Part shown: in pieces, positions 20,946 through 29,435 of the stretch | Layout: each line of letters starts with the position of its first letter | Numbering within the stretch: position 1 is the stretch's first letter | Assembly: GCF_900102685.1 (NCBI RefSeq) | Contig: NZ_FMZA01000009.1 | Location: 62,001-126,000, forward strand | Length of the DNA: 64,000 nt | Reading direction: 5' to 3' | Source of the DNA: Melghirimyces thermohalophilus | Lineage (GTDB): Bacteria > Bacillota > Bacilli > Thermoactinomycetales > DSM-45169 | Translations under genes and position numbers: made by a program | The notes under the pieces: model-generated | The model's database searches: none | What the model saw: only the letters and a program-made list of their open reading frames with translations | Told to the model about the DNA's origin: nothing

Positions 20946-21914
20946 ATGGCTAATAAAACCGCATGGGTGGCTTCTTCTCTCTCCCTCTGCACCGCTTCAT
21001 TGGTGGCGGGAGGAGAGGATGAGACCGCCTGGGGTGCGGGCGCCGAGGGATATCAACCCCTTGCTCCTGATTGGGAAAAGAAACAGGTTGCTAAAGAGGT
21101 CCTATATCAGTACTTAAACCCCATCTCCTCGGTGACGGAAGGAAAATTGGCAGTTCATAAAAAAAAGCCGATCCGTTATGAAGTAAAACCGGGGGATACC
21201 CTGTATGCGATTGGCCTTCGTTATGGTGTGGACAGCGAAAAGCTGTTGGAATACAACCGGATCGAGAATCCGCGTCGGCTGCAGCCGGGACAGAAAGTGA
21301 AAATTCCGGTGGAGTTGGAACGGATCCGGGTGAAAGAAGAGCAAACCCTGACCGAGGTCGCGGAGGATAACGAGGTGAGTGTCACCGCTTTGAAAGAGGC
21401 GAATCCGGATCTGAGCTTGGCCGATGCTCCTTACGTGGGGCAAGTATTAGTCATCCCCAGAGAGTTTGACCCCCCTGAGGAGAAGCCATCGTCGGCTAAA
21501 GGGCAAGTAAAGCTAGCGGCCGATTCCTCGACAGAGGCGGAAACGGGGTTTCGCTGGCCGGTAACCGGACAGATTACCAGCAAGTACGGGAGTCGACACA
21601 GTGATATGCATACGGGGATCGATATCTGGAACCAGGCCGAGGAAAATGCCGTCATTCAAACGGCGCGACCGGGTAAGGTGGTCCGGGCCGGTTGGGCTGG
21701 GGGTTACGGCAACCTGGTGGTGGTGGAGCATCAAGGCGGCTGGAGCACTTATTATGCCCATATGAGCCGGATCACGGTGAGTACCGGACAGTCTGTCACC
21801 GGTGATGATGCGTTGGGGTACATGGGGTCCACCGGAAACTCGACAGGAGTTCATCTCCACTTTGAAGTCCGCCGGAATGATCGACCGATCGATCCATTGA
21901 CCGTCCTTCCGTAG
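20946..21914 (+). CDS. LysM and M23 peptidase domain protein
   Basis: This is a 322-residue probable cell-wall endopeptidase. Two LysM peptidoglycan-binding domains are at about residues 78 to 121 and 126 to 171, and an M23 peptidase domain fills 203 to 320. The metallopeptidase site is complete, with H222 and D226 in MHTGID, H272 in YYAHMS, and H303/H305 in GVHLHFE. The N-terminus has a weakly hydrophobic stretch (residues 6 to 22) but no textbook signal peptide. It sits between rho and rpmE, downstream of its own ribosome site. Roles in growth, sporulation or germination are all possible. Confidence 0.9.
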   Translation: MANKTAWVASSLSLCTASLVAGGEDETAWGAGAEGYQPLAPDWEKKQVAKEVLYQYLNPISSVTEGKLAVHKKKPIRYEVKPGDTLYAIGLRYGVDSEKLLEYNRIENPRRLQPGQKVKIPVELERIRVKEEQTLTEVAEDNEVSVTALKEANPDLSLADAPYVGQVLVIPREFDPPEEKPSSAKGQVKLAADSSTEAETGFRWPVTGQITSKYGSRHSDMHTGIDIWNQAEENAVIQTARPGKVVRAGWAGGYGNLVVVEHQGGWSTYYAHMSRITVSTGQSVTGDDALGYMGSTGNSTGVHLHFEVRRNDRPIDPLTVLP

Positions 21915-22073
21915 TAAGCCTCAAATAACAGCTGCCCAGGCACTGATTCGGCCCACTCTCAATTCAAGCAAACCTCCTGCAGGGGTATGGGCGCCCCTTG
22001 AATGAGTCAGTTATTTTGCACTTTTTTCTACTTATCCCGATTAGCCCTTAAGTAAGGAATCACCCCTTTTTCC

Positions 22074-22102
22074 TTGCGACAATAGACTGTCCATGATATA
22101 AT
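22074..22102 (+). promoter_or_regulatory. Sigma-A promoter of rpmE
   Basis: TTGCGA (22074-22079) and a perfect TATAAT (22097-22102) have 17-base spacing, and TG at 22094-22095 makes an extended -10. Confidence 0.8.
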
Positions 22103-22162
22103 CGTGATTGTTTGCATTGGACGAAGCATATTGAGGTACGGATGGAAAAGAGGTGAAGTTTG

Positions 22163-22360
22163 ATGAAAACGGCCATTCATCCTGAATACAAACGGGCGAC
22201 TGTGACTTGCGCGTGCGGCAACACGTTTGAGACCGGTTCTACGAAAGAGGATCTGCGCGTTGATATTTGCTCTGCGTGCCACCCTTTCTTTACCGGCAAG
22301 CAGAAGCATGTCAGCACAGGCGGTCGCGTCGATCGCTTCAAGAAGAAATACAACCTTTGA
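22163..22360 (+). CDS. rpmE: 50S ribosomal protein L31, zinc-binding form
   Basis: This 65-residue protein of the large ribosomal subunit carries the zinc ligands CAC near residue 15 and CSAC near residue 36, so it is the C+ type whose loss under zinc limitation is usually covered by a Cys-free paralog. The ATG at 22163 follows AAGAGGTG. It has a clear promoter and terminator and thus forms a single-gene unit between the M23 peptidase gene and tdk. Confidence 0.97.
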   Translation: MKTAIHPEYKRATVTCACGNTFETGSTKEDLRVDICSACHPFFTGKQKHVSTGGRVDRFKKKYNL

Positions 22361-22392
22361 TTTTTTCCATATAAATAAGACCCTAGGAGTCG

Positions 22393-22430
22393 AACAGGCA
22401 AGCGGCCACCGCTTGCCTGTTTCTCCTTTT
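22393..22430 (+). terminator. Terminator of rpmE
   Basis: AACAGGCAAGC (22393-22403) pairs with GCTTGCCTGTT (22411-22421) around a short loop; TTCTCCTTTT follows. Confidence 0.85.
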
Positions 22431-22457
22431 GCATCTACATACGGGAGGGGATGATCG

Positions 22458-23054
22458 ATGAATCCGATCACCCGAGACGGATGGATCGAGATGATTTGCG
22501 GGGGGATGTTTTCGGGAAAAAGTGAGGAGTTGATCCGTCGAATTCGCAGGGCGCGAATCGCCCGGCAGCAAGTGGCGGTGTTTAAACCCAGTATCGATAC
22601 CCGCTACCGCCGGTCGGCCGTTACCTCTCACAACGGTGTCTATGCGGAAGCGTTCGTGGTCCAGCAAACGGAGGAAATTTGGAGAAAAGTGACTCCGGAG
22701 ACTGATGTGGTGGCGATCGATGAGGTCCAGTTTTTTGACGACGAGGTGGTACAGGTGGCTCAAGCTTTGGCTGATCAGGGAATCCGTGTCATCTGTGCCG
22801 GCCTGGATCAGGATTTCCGCGGGGTTCCCTTTGGACCGACACCGGTTTTAATGGCGGTTGCCGAATACGTAACCAAGCTCCAGGCTATTTGTGTCCGATG
22901 CGGAGCGCCTGCCAGCCGGACCCAACGTCTTTCGGCGGCATCGGACGAGCCGGTGATCCAAACGGGGGCTACGGAAATGTATGAGGCCCGCTGTCGCCAT
23001 TGTCACGAAGTTGCAGAACGGAAATCATTACCGAAAAGTTTTTTGCCTTCCTGA
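22458..23054 (+). CDS. tdk: Thymidine kinase
   Basis: Tdk phosphorylates thymidine to dTMP in the salvage pathway. The P-loop is [15 protein letters not shown] near residue 15, DEVQFFDD forms the Walker B region, and the C-terminal zinc site is made by CVRCG and CRHC. The family lasso loop includes [11 protein letters not shown]. The ATG at 22458 is 14 bases after GGGAGGGG; a nearer ATG at 22451 is out of frame. It is 198 residues, the normal size. The order rpmE-tdk-prfA matches Bacillus subtilis, with two extra genes inserted here. Confidence 0.97.
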   Translation: MNPITRDGWIEMICGGMFSGKSEELIRRIRRARIARQQVAVFKPSIDTRYRRSAVTSHNGVYAEAFVVQQTEEIWRKVTPETDVVAIDEVQFFDDEVVQVAQALADQGIRVICAGLDQDFRGVPFGPTPVLMAVAEYVTKLQAICVRCGAPASRTQRLSAASDEPVIQTGATEMYEARCRHCHEVAERKSLPKSFLPS

Positions 23055-23083
23055 TACAGACTAGAGATCAGGGAGGTGTTTTT

Positions 23084-23590
23084 TTGAAACGGCTGAAGCG
23101 TTCAGGTCGGGTTGCTGTCCCATTGTTGTGCCTAGCCCTATTGATTGGATGCACTGCCGGTGGGGGTCAAGATCAGTCCCGCCAGAAACCCGAACCTGGC
23201 AAGACGGGCCATACCCAGAATTACCGCTTTCATACGGACAATTACCGGTATCTAAAAGATGACGGTCGATTTGGCAACCACAACTCCAATCCCAACCTGT
23301 CGGACGTCGGTCAACGATCGGATTCCAGGCCTCCCCGAGATGTGGTGAAGCAGCAGTTGCGCCATATCGCCCTCCAGGAAAAGGGGGTTAAAAGAGCGAA
23401 GGTTGAAATCATGGGCGGACATGCCGCGATCCAAGTGACCCCTGACCGGAATGTGCCCAGACAGAAATACCCGCAAATGGAGGAAGTGATTCTCCGCAAA
23501 GCGTCACAAAAGGTGCCTCGCTATGAAATCCGGGTTCGGGTCGGCTGGAGCAAATGGAATCCGCTGCGCTACTTTCAGGGTCGGGATTGA
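23084..23590 (+). CDS. YhcN/YlaJ-type sporulation lipoprotein
   Basis: This is a predicted lipoprotein of 168 residues with a basic N-terminus, a hydrophobic stretch and a lipobox (ALLIGC) whose Cys is about residue 23. The mature part is polar and ends in a small alpha/beta domain (VKRAKVEIMGGHAAIQVTPD) resembling the YhcN/YlaJ family of spore-associated lipoproteins. A TTG start at 23084 is used because GGGAGG lies about seven bases before it; the longer frame from 23000 would overlap tdk. A role in the spore envelope or germination is inferred from the family. Confidence 0.8.
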   Translation: MKRLKRSGRVAVPLLCLALLIGCTAGGGQDQSRQKPEPGKTGHTQNYRFHTDNYRYLKDDGRFGNHNSNPNLSDVGQRSDSRPPRDVVKQQLRHIALQEKGVKRAKVEIMGGHAAIQVTPDRNVPRQKYPQMEEVILRKASQKVPRYEIRVRVGWSKWNPLRYFQGRD

Positions 23591-23592
23591 TA

Positions 23593-23630
23593 AAAAAAGC
23601 TTGAAGCCCTGACAAGGCTCAAGCTTTTTT
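23593..23630. terminator. Bidirectional terminator
   Basis: AAAAAAGCTTGA-AGCC (23593-23608) pairs with GGCTCAAGCTTTTTT (23616-23630), 15 pairs with one bulged A. A six-T run on each strand lets it serve both the lipoprotein gene and the convergent CPBP gene. Confidence 0.92.
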
Positions 23631-23639
23631 GTCGTTATG

Positions 23640-24695
23640 CTATACGGATGCCGCGGCAATCAGTCCCAAAGTGATGTTATAGGTGGCATGAACGACCATC
23701 GTGGTGGTAGTGTCATACCGCAGACGGAGCAAGCCGAGGACGAGGCCGACCACGAAGACAACCAAGGTAGAAATGCTGAGCCCGTAGTTGCTGTGTACCA
23801 ACGCAAATAATAAAGACGTGTAAATAAGCCCAAACCGGGGGAGAATCGCTCCCCGGAAGACCGCTTCCTCGCCGAGGGCGGCGGACAGGCCCAGGGTCAG
23901 GATTCCCCATATGGAACCGTACAGGGGACCCAGCAGTTGATCGGTCAGCTTTTCCACTTGAGGATCTCCGGGAAAGCCTAACCAGCTAGCTAAACTTTGT
24001 AACAGGAGGGCGCCGGCGACCAGGATCAGACCCGAGGTGATTCCCACGGTGACATGATGCCAGGTAGGCCGTTTTAAGCCCAGCCGGCGGAAGCTATCCC
24101 GCAGGTTGCGACGGATCAGCCAACCGACGCCGACAAGCGCCAACAAGAAGAAAGTGATCTGCTGGGCCCACAGCGTGGGAGCTGGATTCGCCGACTGTCC
24201 CGACGTGAGCTGGGTGATCGTTTGCAGGCCGATGGCCAGAAAAAAGAAGAAATACATCCAGATCAACATCGAAGAGGATAGGGAAATCGTATGAACCCGG
24301 CTGGAGACATCAACAGGCAGGAAGCGGGCGATGAGACGTCGTACGGGCGGAATCAGCAGTAACAGACCCAACAGAGACGGAATCCAGAATCCGGCCCCGA
24401 TAAGGGGAAGAGCCTCGGTGATCTGACGAGCCAATTCCGGGGCCGCACCGGGAATGGTTAGGACAGGGCTATCTCCTTGACGGTGCAGCCAGCCCAGCAG
24501 GGTGAGCAGGATGCCGGCCAGCAATAAAATAACGAAGGTGACAGCAAGCAAGCTGTAGCTGAGAACTGTTAACACCATCGATGTTCCGCTTCGACGGCTC
24601 GGCTCCATCCGCCGCAGCTTTTCCGCCCCGTTAGCCAGCAACAAAAGAATGATCAACGGCATAAATTGCAGAATAACCCCTAATACCTCAGTCAT
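23640..24695 (-). CDS. CPBP-family intramembrane metalloprotease
   Basis: This is a 351-residue integral membrane protein with about eight hydrophobic segments and the CPBP (CAAX protease/bacteriocin-processing, Abi) signature in its C-terminal third: GEEAVFRGA, a second motif FALVHSNYG and a third HATYN. These supply the Glu and His residues of the presumed metal site. The start at 24695 on the minus strand is selected because AAGGAG precedes it and because the upstream extension is hydrophilic and untypical. Substrates of such proteins are mostly unknown; some process peptides or control membrane-bound regulators. Confidence 0.88.
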   Translation of the reverse strand: MTEVLGVILQFMPLIILLLLANGAEKLRRMEPSRRSGTSMVLTVLSYSLLAVTFVILLLAGILLTLLGWLHRQGDSPVLTIPGAAPELARQITEALPLIGAGFWIPSLLGLLLLIPPVRRLIARFLPVDVSSRVHTISLSSSMLIWMYFFFFLAIGLQTITQLTSGQSANPAPTLWAQQITFFLLALVGVGWLIRRNLRDSFRRLGLKRPTWHHVTVGITSGLILVAGALLLQSLASWLGFPGDPQVEKLTDQLLGPLYGSIWGILTLGLSAALGEEAVFRGAILPRFGLIYTSLLFALVHSNYGLSISTLVVFVVGLVLGLLRLRYDTTTTMVVHATYNITLGLIAAASV

Positions 24696-24784
24696 GGATT
24701 CACAACTCCTTGGAACCGTGTGGCATGATAGGCCCATGATATCATAGATTTCTCCCAGGCCGGGTATTGCCCGGGAAATGTTTT

Positions 24785-24813
24785 TTGACGGTGGATGGCC
24801 CGTATTCTATAAT
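24785..24813 (+). promoter_or_regulatory. Sigma-A promoter of prfA
   Basis: TTGACG (24785-24790) and TATAAT (24808-24813) are 17 bases apart, 38 bases before the start codon. Confidence 0.85.
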
Positions 24814-24850
24814 AAGAATGTTATACACAGTGTTCGGGGAGTGAAGCGGT

Positions 24851-25918
24851 TTGTTGGAGCGATTGGAATCGATCCGCAAGCGGTATGAAGAACTGAATGA
24901 GCTATTAAGCGACCCCGAAGTGATCAACCGCGCTGATCTGCTCCGCAAATATTCCAAGGAGCAATCGGATCTAGAACCCAAATACCGGGTTTATTGTGAA
25001 TACAAAGATGTGAGCGCCCAATACGACGATGCCCGGACCATGCTGACGGAAGAATCGGATCCGGACATGATAGACATGGTGAAGGCGGAGTTGGAGGAAC
25101 TGTCGGAACGAAAACAGGTCCTGGAAGAGAAGATCCAGCAGCTTCTTTTGCCCAAGGATCCAAACGATGACAAAAACGTGATCGTGGAGATCCGGGGAGC
25201 TGCCGGAGGCGAGGAGGCCGCCCTCTTCGCTGCCGACCTGTATCGGATGTACAGTCGGTACGGGGAGCGACAAGGATGGAAAACGCAGATATTGGAAGCC
25301 AACACCACCGGACTGGGAGGCTTTAAAGAGGTGGTCTTCAGCGTCCAGGGCCAGGGGGCTTACAGCCGTCTCAAGTATGAAAGCGGCGCCCATCGGGTAC
25401 AACGGGTCCCCACCACCGAGTCCGGAGGCCGGATTCATACCTCCACCGCGACAGTGGCGGTTTTGCCGGAAGCGGAAGAGGTGGAGGTGGAAGTGAATGA
25501 AAAGGATCTTCGCATCGACACCTTCTACTCCAGCGGTCCGGGCGGCCAGAGCGTTAACACGACGCAATCGGCAGTGCGGATCACCCATCTGCCTACGGGT
25601 ATTGTCGTTTCCTGTCAGGATGAAAAATCTCAGATCAAAAACAGGGAACAGGCGATGCGTGTGTTGCGCGCCCGCTTGTTGGATCAGAAACAGCGGGAGG
25701 AGCAGGCTAAGATGGATGATGCCCGGAAACTTCAAGTGGGGACCGGTGATCGCAGTGAACGGATCCGCACCTATAATTTTCCGCAAAGCCGGGTGACGGA
25801 TCATCGGATCGGACTCACCCTGCACAAACTGGACCAGGTGATGGATGGCGAGCTGGATGAGCTGATCGATGCCCTCGTGTTGGAAGAGCAAGCGGAGCAT
25901 TTACAAAAGGCGGAATAA
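24851..25918 (+). CDS. prfA: Peptide chain release factor 1
   Basis: RF1 reads UAG and UAA stop codons and triggers peptide release. The GGQ motif is in [15 protein letters not shown], whose Gln is the site methylated by PrmC, the product of the next gene. The conserved [13 protein letters not shown] and [12 protein letters not shown] segments are present. The TTG at 24851 gives an N-terminus MLERLESI like that of Bacillus subtilis (MLDRLKSI) and a 355-residue protein; GGGGAG lies eight bases before. It has its own promoter and a strong terminator before prmC. Confidence 0.98.
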   Translation: MLERLESIRKRYEELNELLSDPEVINRADLLRKYSKEQSDLEPKYRVYCEYKDVSAQYDDARTMLTEESDPDMIDMVKAELEELSERKQVLEEKIQQLLLPKDPNDDKNVIVEIRGAAGGEEAALFAADLYRMYSRYGERQGWKTQILEANTTGLGGFKEVVFSVQGQGAYSRLKYESGAHRVQRVPTTESGGRIHTSTATVAVLPEAEEVEVEVNEKDLRIDTFYSSGPGGQSVNTTQSAVRITHLPTGIVVSCQDEKSQIKNREQAMRVLRARLLDQKQREEQAKMDDARKLQVGTGDRSERIRTYNFPQSRVTDHRIGLTLHKLDQVMDGELDELIDALVLEEQAEHLQKAE

Positions 25919-25931
25919 CGTGGTTGTCCCT

Positions 25932-25954
25932 GGGCGGCGTGGCCGCCCTTTTTT
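25932..25954 (+). terminator. Terminator between prfA and prmC
   Basis: GGGCGGC (25932-25938), loop GTG, GCCGCCC (25942-25948), then six T. Because prmC follows with no clear promoter, read-through probably tunes the prmC level. Confidence 0.9.
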
Positions 25955-25988
25955 GTCGTCACCGCCGGACAAGGAGGAATGGTGGTCC

Positions 25989-26873
25989 ATGGGCAGGAAA
26001 AAAACGATCGAAACCGCATACCGGATCGGGACGGCTTATTTGAAAAAGCGGGGCGTAGAAAGTCCGGCCTTTGTTTCAGAGTTGCTGCTTCGATCCGCTT
26101 TAAACTGGGACCGGACCCGCCTGTTTACACATTTTGCCCAACCCTTGGACGAAGACGCGGCTGTCTGCTTTGCCCGGTGGTTGTCCCGGCGGGCTAAGGG
26201 AATCCCCGTCCAATACTTGTTGGGGGAGCAGGAGTTTTACGGCCGTACCTTTCAGGTGGGGCCTGAAGTGCTGATTCCGCGCCCGGAGACGGAAGTGCTG
26301 GTGGAGACGGTGTTGAGAGAAGCGGATCGCATCTGGCCAAAGGATTCGGTGACAGCAGCGGATTTGGGTACCGGAAGCGGAGCGATTGCGGTCACTTTGG
26401 CGGCGGAACGTCCTTCCTGGCAATTGGTGGCCATGGATCGTTCCCAAGGGGCCTTGACTACTGCGCGAAAAAACGGCAAACGCCACAGGGTGAACGACCG
26501 GATTCAGTGGCTAGTGGGAGACTGGTTGCAACCTTTGATCGCTGCTGGTCTTAAGGTGGATATTGCCATCTCCAATCCGCCCTATATTCCATCTGATGTG
26601 ATTGAGGGTCTCGATGTGGAGGTGAAGGAGAACGAGCCGCGCTTGGCGCTTGACGGCGGGCCGGATGGCTTGGCTCCTTATCGCGTGATCATCCGACAGC
26701 TCGCCTCCCTGATCAATCGACCCGGTTTGATCGCCTTTGAAGTGGGAGAAGCACAGAGTGAAGATGTGGAAAGGATGCTAGTCCACCAGTGGGCAGGGGC
26801 TGATGTTTTTACCTTGCCTGATCTGGCGGGCCGACCGCGGGTGGTGACGGCGCGGATCGGAATCCCCCGGTGA
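25989..26873 (+). CDS. prmC: Release-factor glutamine methyltransferase
   Basis: PrmC N5-methylates the GGQ glutamine of release factors with S-adenosylmethionine. An N-terminal helical domain (residues 1 to 85) is followed by a Rossmann methyltransferase fold with DLGTGSGAIAVTLA for SAM binding and the substrate motif ISNPPYIP. The ATG at 25989 is the only suitable in-frame start, with AAGGAGGA 11 bases upstream. It is 294 residues. Pairing with prfA is conserved in most bacteria. Confidence 0.97.
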   Translation: MGRKKTIETAYRIGTAYLKKRGVESPAFVSELLLRSALNWDRTRLFTHFAQPLDEDAAVCFARWLSRRAKGIPVQYLLGEQEFYGRTFQVGPEVLIPRPETEVLVETVLREADRIWPKDSVTAADLGTGSGAIAVTLAAERPSWQLVAMDRSQGALTTARKNGKRHRVNDRIQWLVGDWLQPLIAAGLKVDIAISNPPYIPSDVIEGLDVEVKENEPRLALDGGPDGLAPYRVIIRQLASLINRPGLIAFEVGEAQSEDVERMLVHQWAGADVFTLPDLAGRPRVVTARIGIPR

Positions 26874-26889
26874 ATCCCTCCGACGGGAT

Positions 26890-26919
26890 GATTAAAGGAT
26901 CCCCGGCCTGTCCATAATG
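26890..26919 (+). promoter_or_regulatory. Candidate sigma-F promoter of spoIIR
   Basis: GATTA (26890-26894) and GTCCATAATG (26910-26919) have the 15-base spacing of sigma-F promoters, and the -10 keeps most fixed positions of GGnnAnAnT. spoIIR is sigma-F dependent in Bacillus subtilis. The match is imperfect. Confidence 0.45.
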
Positions 26920-26950
26920 GAGGATAAATCATCTGAGGAGGGTTTATCCG

Positions 26951-27634
26951 ATGCGGGTTCGCACTTATTCGGTTTTGATTGTTTTCTCCGTCGCTCTTTT
27001 TCTGTTTATGAACTGGACGGATGGCGGTTTTACGGGACAGGTTATACCGGTGATGGCCCAATCGACGGAAAAGGAACAGTCCATTCCCGAGGAGGCGGTT
27101 CGGCTGCGGATCCTGGCCAACAGCGATTCCAGGGAGGACCAGTGGCTGAAACGAAAGGTGCGGGATGAAATTATCAAGGAAGTGGAAACCTGGGCGGACA
27201 AGCCGCAATCCGCCGCAGAGGCCAGCCGGTTGATCCGTGCCCGCCTGCCGAAGTTGGATGCGATTGCCGGGGAGACAGTGGACCGATACGGCTACTCGTA
27301 TCCGGTGCAGGTAAAATTCGGCAAAGTGCCTTTCCCTACGAAACTGTATGGGGATCAAATTTATCCAGCGGGCAAATATGAGGCCTTGTTGATCACCATC
27401 GGGGAAGGAAAAGGAGACAATTGGTGGTGTGTCTTGTTTCCGCCTCTCTGTTTTGTCGACATGAGTAACGGCGATGCAGTTCGGCAATCCGATGCCCGCG
27501 CGGTCGCTGCTGGAAAAGCGCTTGCCGCGCCGGCCAAATCGGAGGCTCCGACGGAGCCGGAGTCGCGTGCGGAGATCCGTTTCTTCCTTCTCGATTCCCT
27601 AGAAAATCTGTTTTCCGGATGGTTTCAATCATAA
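26951..27634 (+). CDS. spoIIR: Stage II sporulation protein R
   Basis: SpoIIR is the forespore signal that is secreted into the intermembrane space and triggers SpoIIGA to process pro-sigma-E in the mother cell. The 227-residue protein has an N-terminal hydrophobic segment (residues 5 to 21) and the family core EEAVRLRILANSDSREDQ, KRKVRDEI, YPVQVKFG, YPAGKYEALLITIGEGKGDNWWCVLFPPLCF (by parts). The C-terminal extension ends in RAEIRFFLLDSLENLF. The ATG at 26951 follows GAGGAGGG. The order prmC-spoIIR is as in Bacillus subtilis. Confidence 0.96.
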   Translation: MRVRTYSVLIVFSVALFLFMNWTDGGFTGQVIPVMAQSTEKEQSIPEEAVRLRILANSDSREDQWLKRKVRDEIIKEVETWADKPQSAAEASRLIRARLPKLDAIAGETVDRYGYSYPVQVKFGKVPFPTKLYGDQIYPAGKYEALLITIGEGKGDNWWCVLFPPLCFVDMSNGDAVRQSDARAVAAGKALAAPAKSEAPTEPESRAEIRFFLLDSLENLFSGWFQS

Positions 27635-27640
27635 ACGGCG

Positions 27641-27665
27641 AACCGGCTCCATAGGCCGGTTTTTT
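27641..27665 (+). terminator. Terminator of spoIIR
   Basis: AACCGGC (27641-27647) pairs with GCCGGTT (27655-27661) and a T run continues to 27665. Confidence 0.85.
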
Positions 27666-27729
27666 ATTGGTTCTATTTTCTTTAGGAGTTCCATAGATTG
27701 ATAGAGAAAGAATCACGAGGAGGGTTCGG

Positions 27730-28173
27730 ATGATGGTTGCAGTCCGACGCGCGGATAAAGGTGACGGGGAGACAATCGCTCGGCTGCTCCGGCAGGCGGG
27801 AATCAGTGATAGAGGGGTGGATGATCACCTGGGCCATTTTCTGATCGTAGAAGAGGAAGGATCCTGCCGTACGATTGGCACCGTTGGCTTGGAGATTTAC
27901 GGGGACAAGGGGTTGTTACGCTCCTTTGTCATGGAGAGCGATGCCTGGAACGGAAAGACCGGATTGGAGCTGATCGATGTGGTCCTCTCCTATGTCCGGC
28001 AGTCGGAATTGAGGGAGATTTATCTGTTGGCCGGAATCGCGTCCAATATTTTTGAACATTTCGGCTTTCGAGCGGTGGAGTGGCGAGCCCTTCCTGAGGC
28101 GATCAGCCAATCGGTGAAAAGTCGGGCCATCCGTCCGGAGGAAGGGGTGCCGATGGTCTACCGAAACTCGTAG
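27730..28173 (+). CDS. GNAT-family acetyltransferase, YwlB-like
   Basis: This 147-residue protein shows a GNAT-like fold: VRRADKGDGETIARLLRQAG at the N-terminus, a central LRSFVMESDAWNGKTGLELIDVVLSYVRQ in place of the acetyl-CoA loop, and IFEHFGFRAVEW near the end. The arrangement resembles ArgA-type N-acetyltransferases, and Bacillus subtilis has ywlB at the same place between spoIIR and ywlC. The acetyl-CoA loop is not the canonical Q/RxxGxG/A, so activity is uncertain. The ATG at 27730 follows GAGGAGGG. No substrate can be assigned. Confidence 0.82.
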   Translation: MMVAVRRADKGDGETIARLLRQAGISDRGVDDHLGHFLIVEEEGSCRTIGTVGLEIYGDKGLLRSFVMESDAWNGKTGLELIDVVLSYVRQSELREIYLLAGIASNIFEHFGFRAVEWRALPEAISQSVKSRAIRPEEGVPMVYRNS

Positions 28174-28231
28174 CCGCAGCTGGAATCGACAAAGGATTGA
28201 GGCGAATCAAGGGAACAGGTTGTGGTATGAT

Positions 28232-28270
28232 GAGGAGTAGAACGGTTACCCGTTGTTCTCCTCATTTTTT
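28232..28270 (+). terminator. Strong hairpin with T run before tsaC
   Basis: Positions 28232-28245 pair with 28250-28263 over 14 positions with two mismatches, with loop TTAC, followed by ATTTTTT. A TATGAT box with extended TG lies directly upstream (28223-28231). It may end the acetyltransferase transcript or attenuate tsaC. Confidence 0.8.
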
Positions 28271-28290
28271 GTCAGGAAAGGATATCCGGT

Positions 28291-29343
28291 ATGGAAACCA
28301 AGCGATGGAATATGGACGGGGATGCCGCTGGCGACCCTCCCGCTCTCTTGGAAGCGGCGGCCGTGTTACAGGCAGGGGGTCTGGTGGCTTTTCCCACTGA
28401 GACGGTGTATGGCCTCGGTGCCGATGCCACGTCGCCAGAGGCAGTCGCTTCCATCTTTCGAGCGAAAGGGCGGCCGGCGGACAATCCACTGATCGTCCAT
28501 GTAGCGGATGAGGCCCCGTTGCAGAAATGGGTGGGCGACCTTCCGGAAAAAGGAAAATGCTTGGCTCGGCGTTTTTGGCCCGGCCCGCTCACCTTGATTC
28601 TCCCTCATCGGGGCAACTTGGCTCCGCAAGTAACGGCGGGGCTTCCAACCGTGGGGATCCGAATCCCGTCTCACCCTGTCGCTCTCGCCTTGTTACAAGC
28701 GTGCCGGATTCCCATAGCTGCTCCCAGCGCCAATCGTTCGGGTAAACCCAGCCCCACTCGGGCCGATCATGTATGGCATGATCTTCAGGGTCGGATCGAT
28801 GGATTGGTGGACGGAGGAGCGACGGGGGTAGGTGTGGAGTCCACCGTCGTCGATGTGACGCAAGACCCGCCTGTCCTTCTTCGGCCCGGAGGCATTACCG
28901 CGGACATGCTTCGGGAGATAGTGGGGGAGATCCAGATTGATCCCGGCTTGGAACGGGATGTGGAAGCTCCCCTTTCGCCCGGAATGAAGTACCGCCATTA
29001 CGCCCCCCAGGGTAAAATGTGGGTGATCGTTGGGTCGGGAGATGAACTGGTCTTCCATGTGCAAAGCTGGGCGGACCGCGGAGCACAGGAGGGAAAACGG
29101 GTTGGTATCCTGACCACTGAAGAGCATGCGGATCGGTATCAGGCCGGCCGTGTGGAGGTCTGTGGCAGGCGATCCGAGCCGGAAACGGTGGCGCGCGGAT
29201 TGTATCACGCCTTGCGTACCTTTGACGATTGGGGAGCGGAGTGGATCGTCGCCGAGGGGTTTCCGCCCGAAGGGATGTATTTTTCCGTGATGAACCGAAT
29301 GAGGAAAGCAGCGGAGGGTCGCGTGTTGAATATCGGCGAGTAA
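28291..29343 (+). CDS. tsaC: L-threonylcarbamoyladenylate synthase (Sua5 type)
   Basis: This enzyme makes threonylcarbamoyl-AMP from threonine, bicarbonate and ATP, the first step of t6A modification at position 37 of ANN-decoding tRNAs. The YrdC domain covers residues 15 to 200 (GGLVAFPTETVYGLGADA, KGRPADNPLIVHV, PSANRSGKPSPT). A C-terminal Sua5 domain follows to residue 350, so it is the long two-domain type, equivalent to YwlC of Bacillus subtilis. The ATG at 28291 follows GAAAGGA. Confidence 0.96.
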   Translation: METKRWNMDGDAAGDPPALLEAAAVLQAGGLVAFPTETVYGLGADATSPEAVASIFRAKGRPADNPLIVHVADEAPLQKWVGDLPEKGKCLARRFWPGPLTLILPHRGNLAPQVTAGLPTVGIRIPSHPVALALLQACRIPIAAPSANRSGKPSPTRADHVWHDLQGRIDGLVDGGATGVGVESTVVDVTQDPPVLLRPGGITADMLREIVGEIQIDPGLERDVEAPLSPGMKYRHYAPQGKMWVIVGSGDELVFHVQSWADRGAQEGKRVGILTTEEHADRYQAGRVEVCGRRSEPETVARGLYHALRTFDDWGAEWIVAEGFPPEGMYFSVMNRMRKAAEGRVLNIGE

Positions 29344-29387
29344 ATCCGGCCTCAGCCCCTCGAGGTGTTGGGTTCTTTTTGTCCTAT

Positions 29388-29425
29388 CCCCCGCATATCC
29401 TGTCAGAGACAAGCAGGTGCGGGGG
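29388..29425 (+). promoter_or_regulatory. Hairpin abutting the mntP ribosome site
   Basis: CCCCCGC (29388-29394) pairs perfectly with GCGGGGG (29419-29425), with an inner CCTG/CAGG pair (29399-29402, 29414-29417). The 3' arm runs straight into the AGGAG ribosome site at 29426-29430, so the fold could limit translation. Confidence 0.6.
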
Positions 29426-29435
29426 AGGAGTGGCC

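Noticed and set aside
29344-29435. yybP-ykoY manganese riboswitch before mntP
   Set aside because: The interval is too short and lacks the conserved loops; only a simple hairpin is present.
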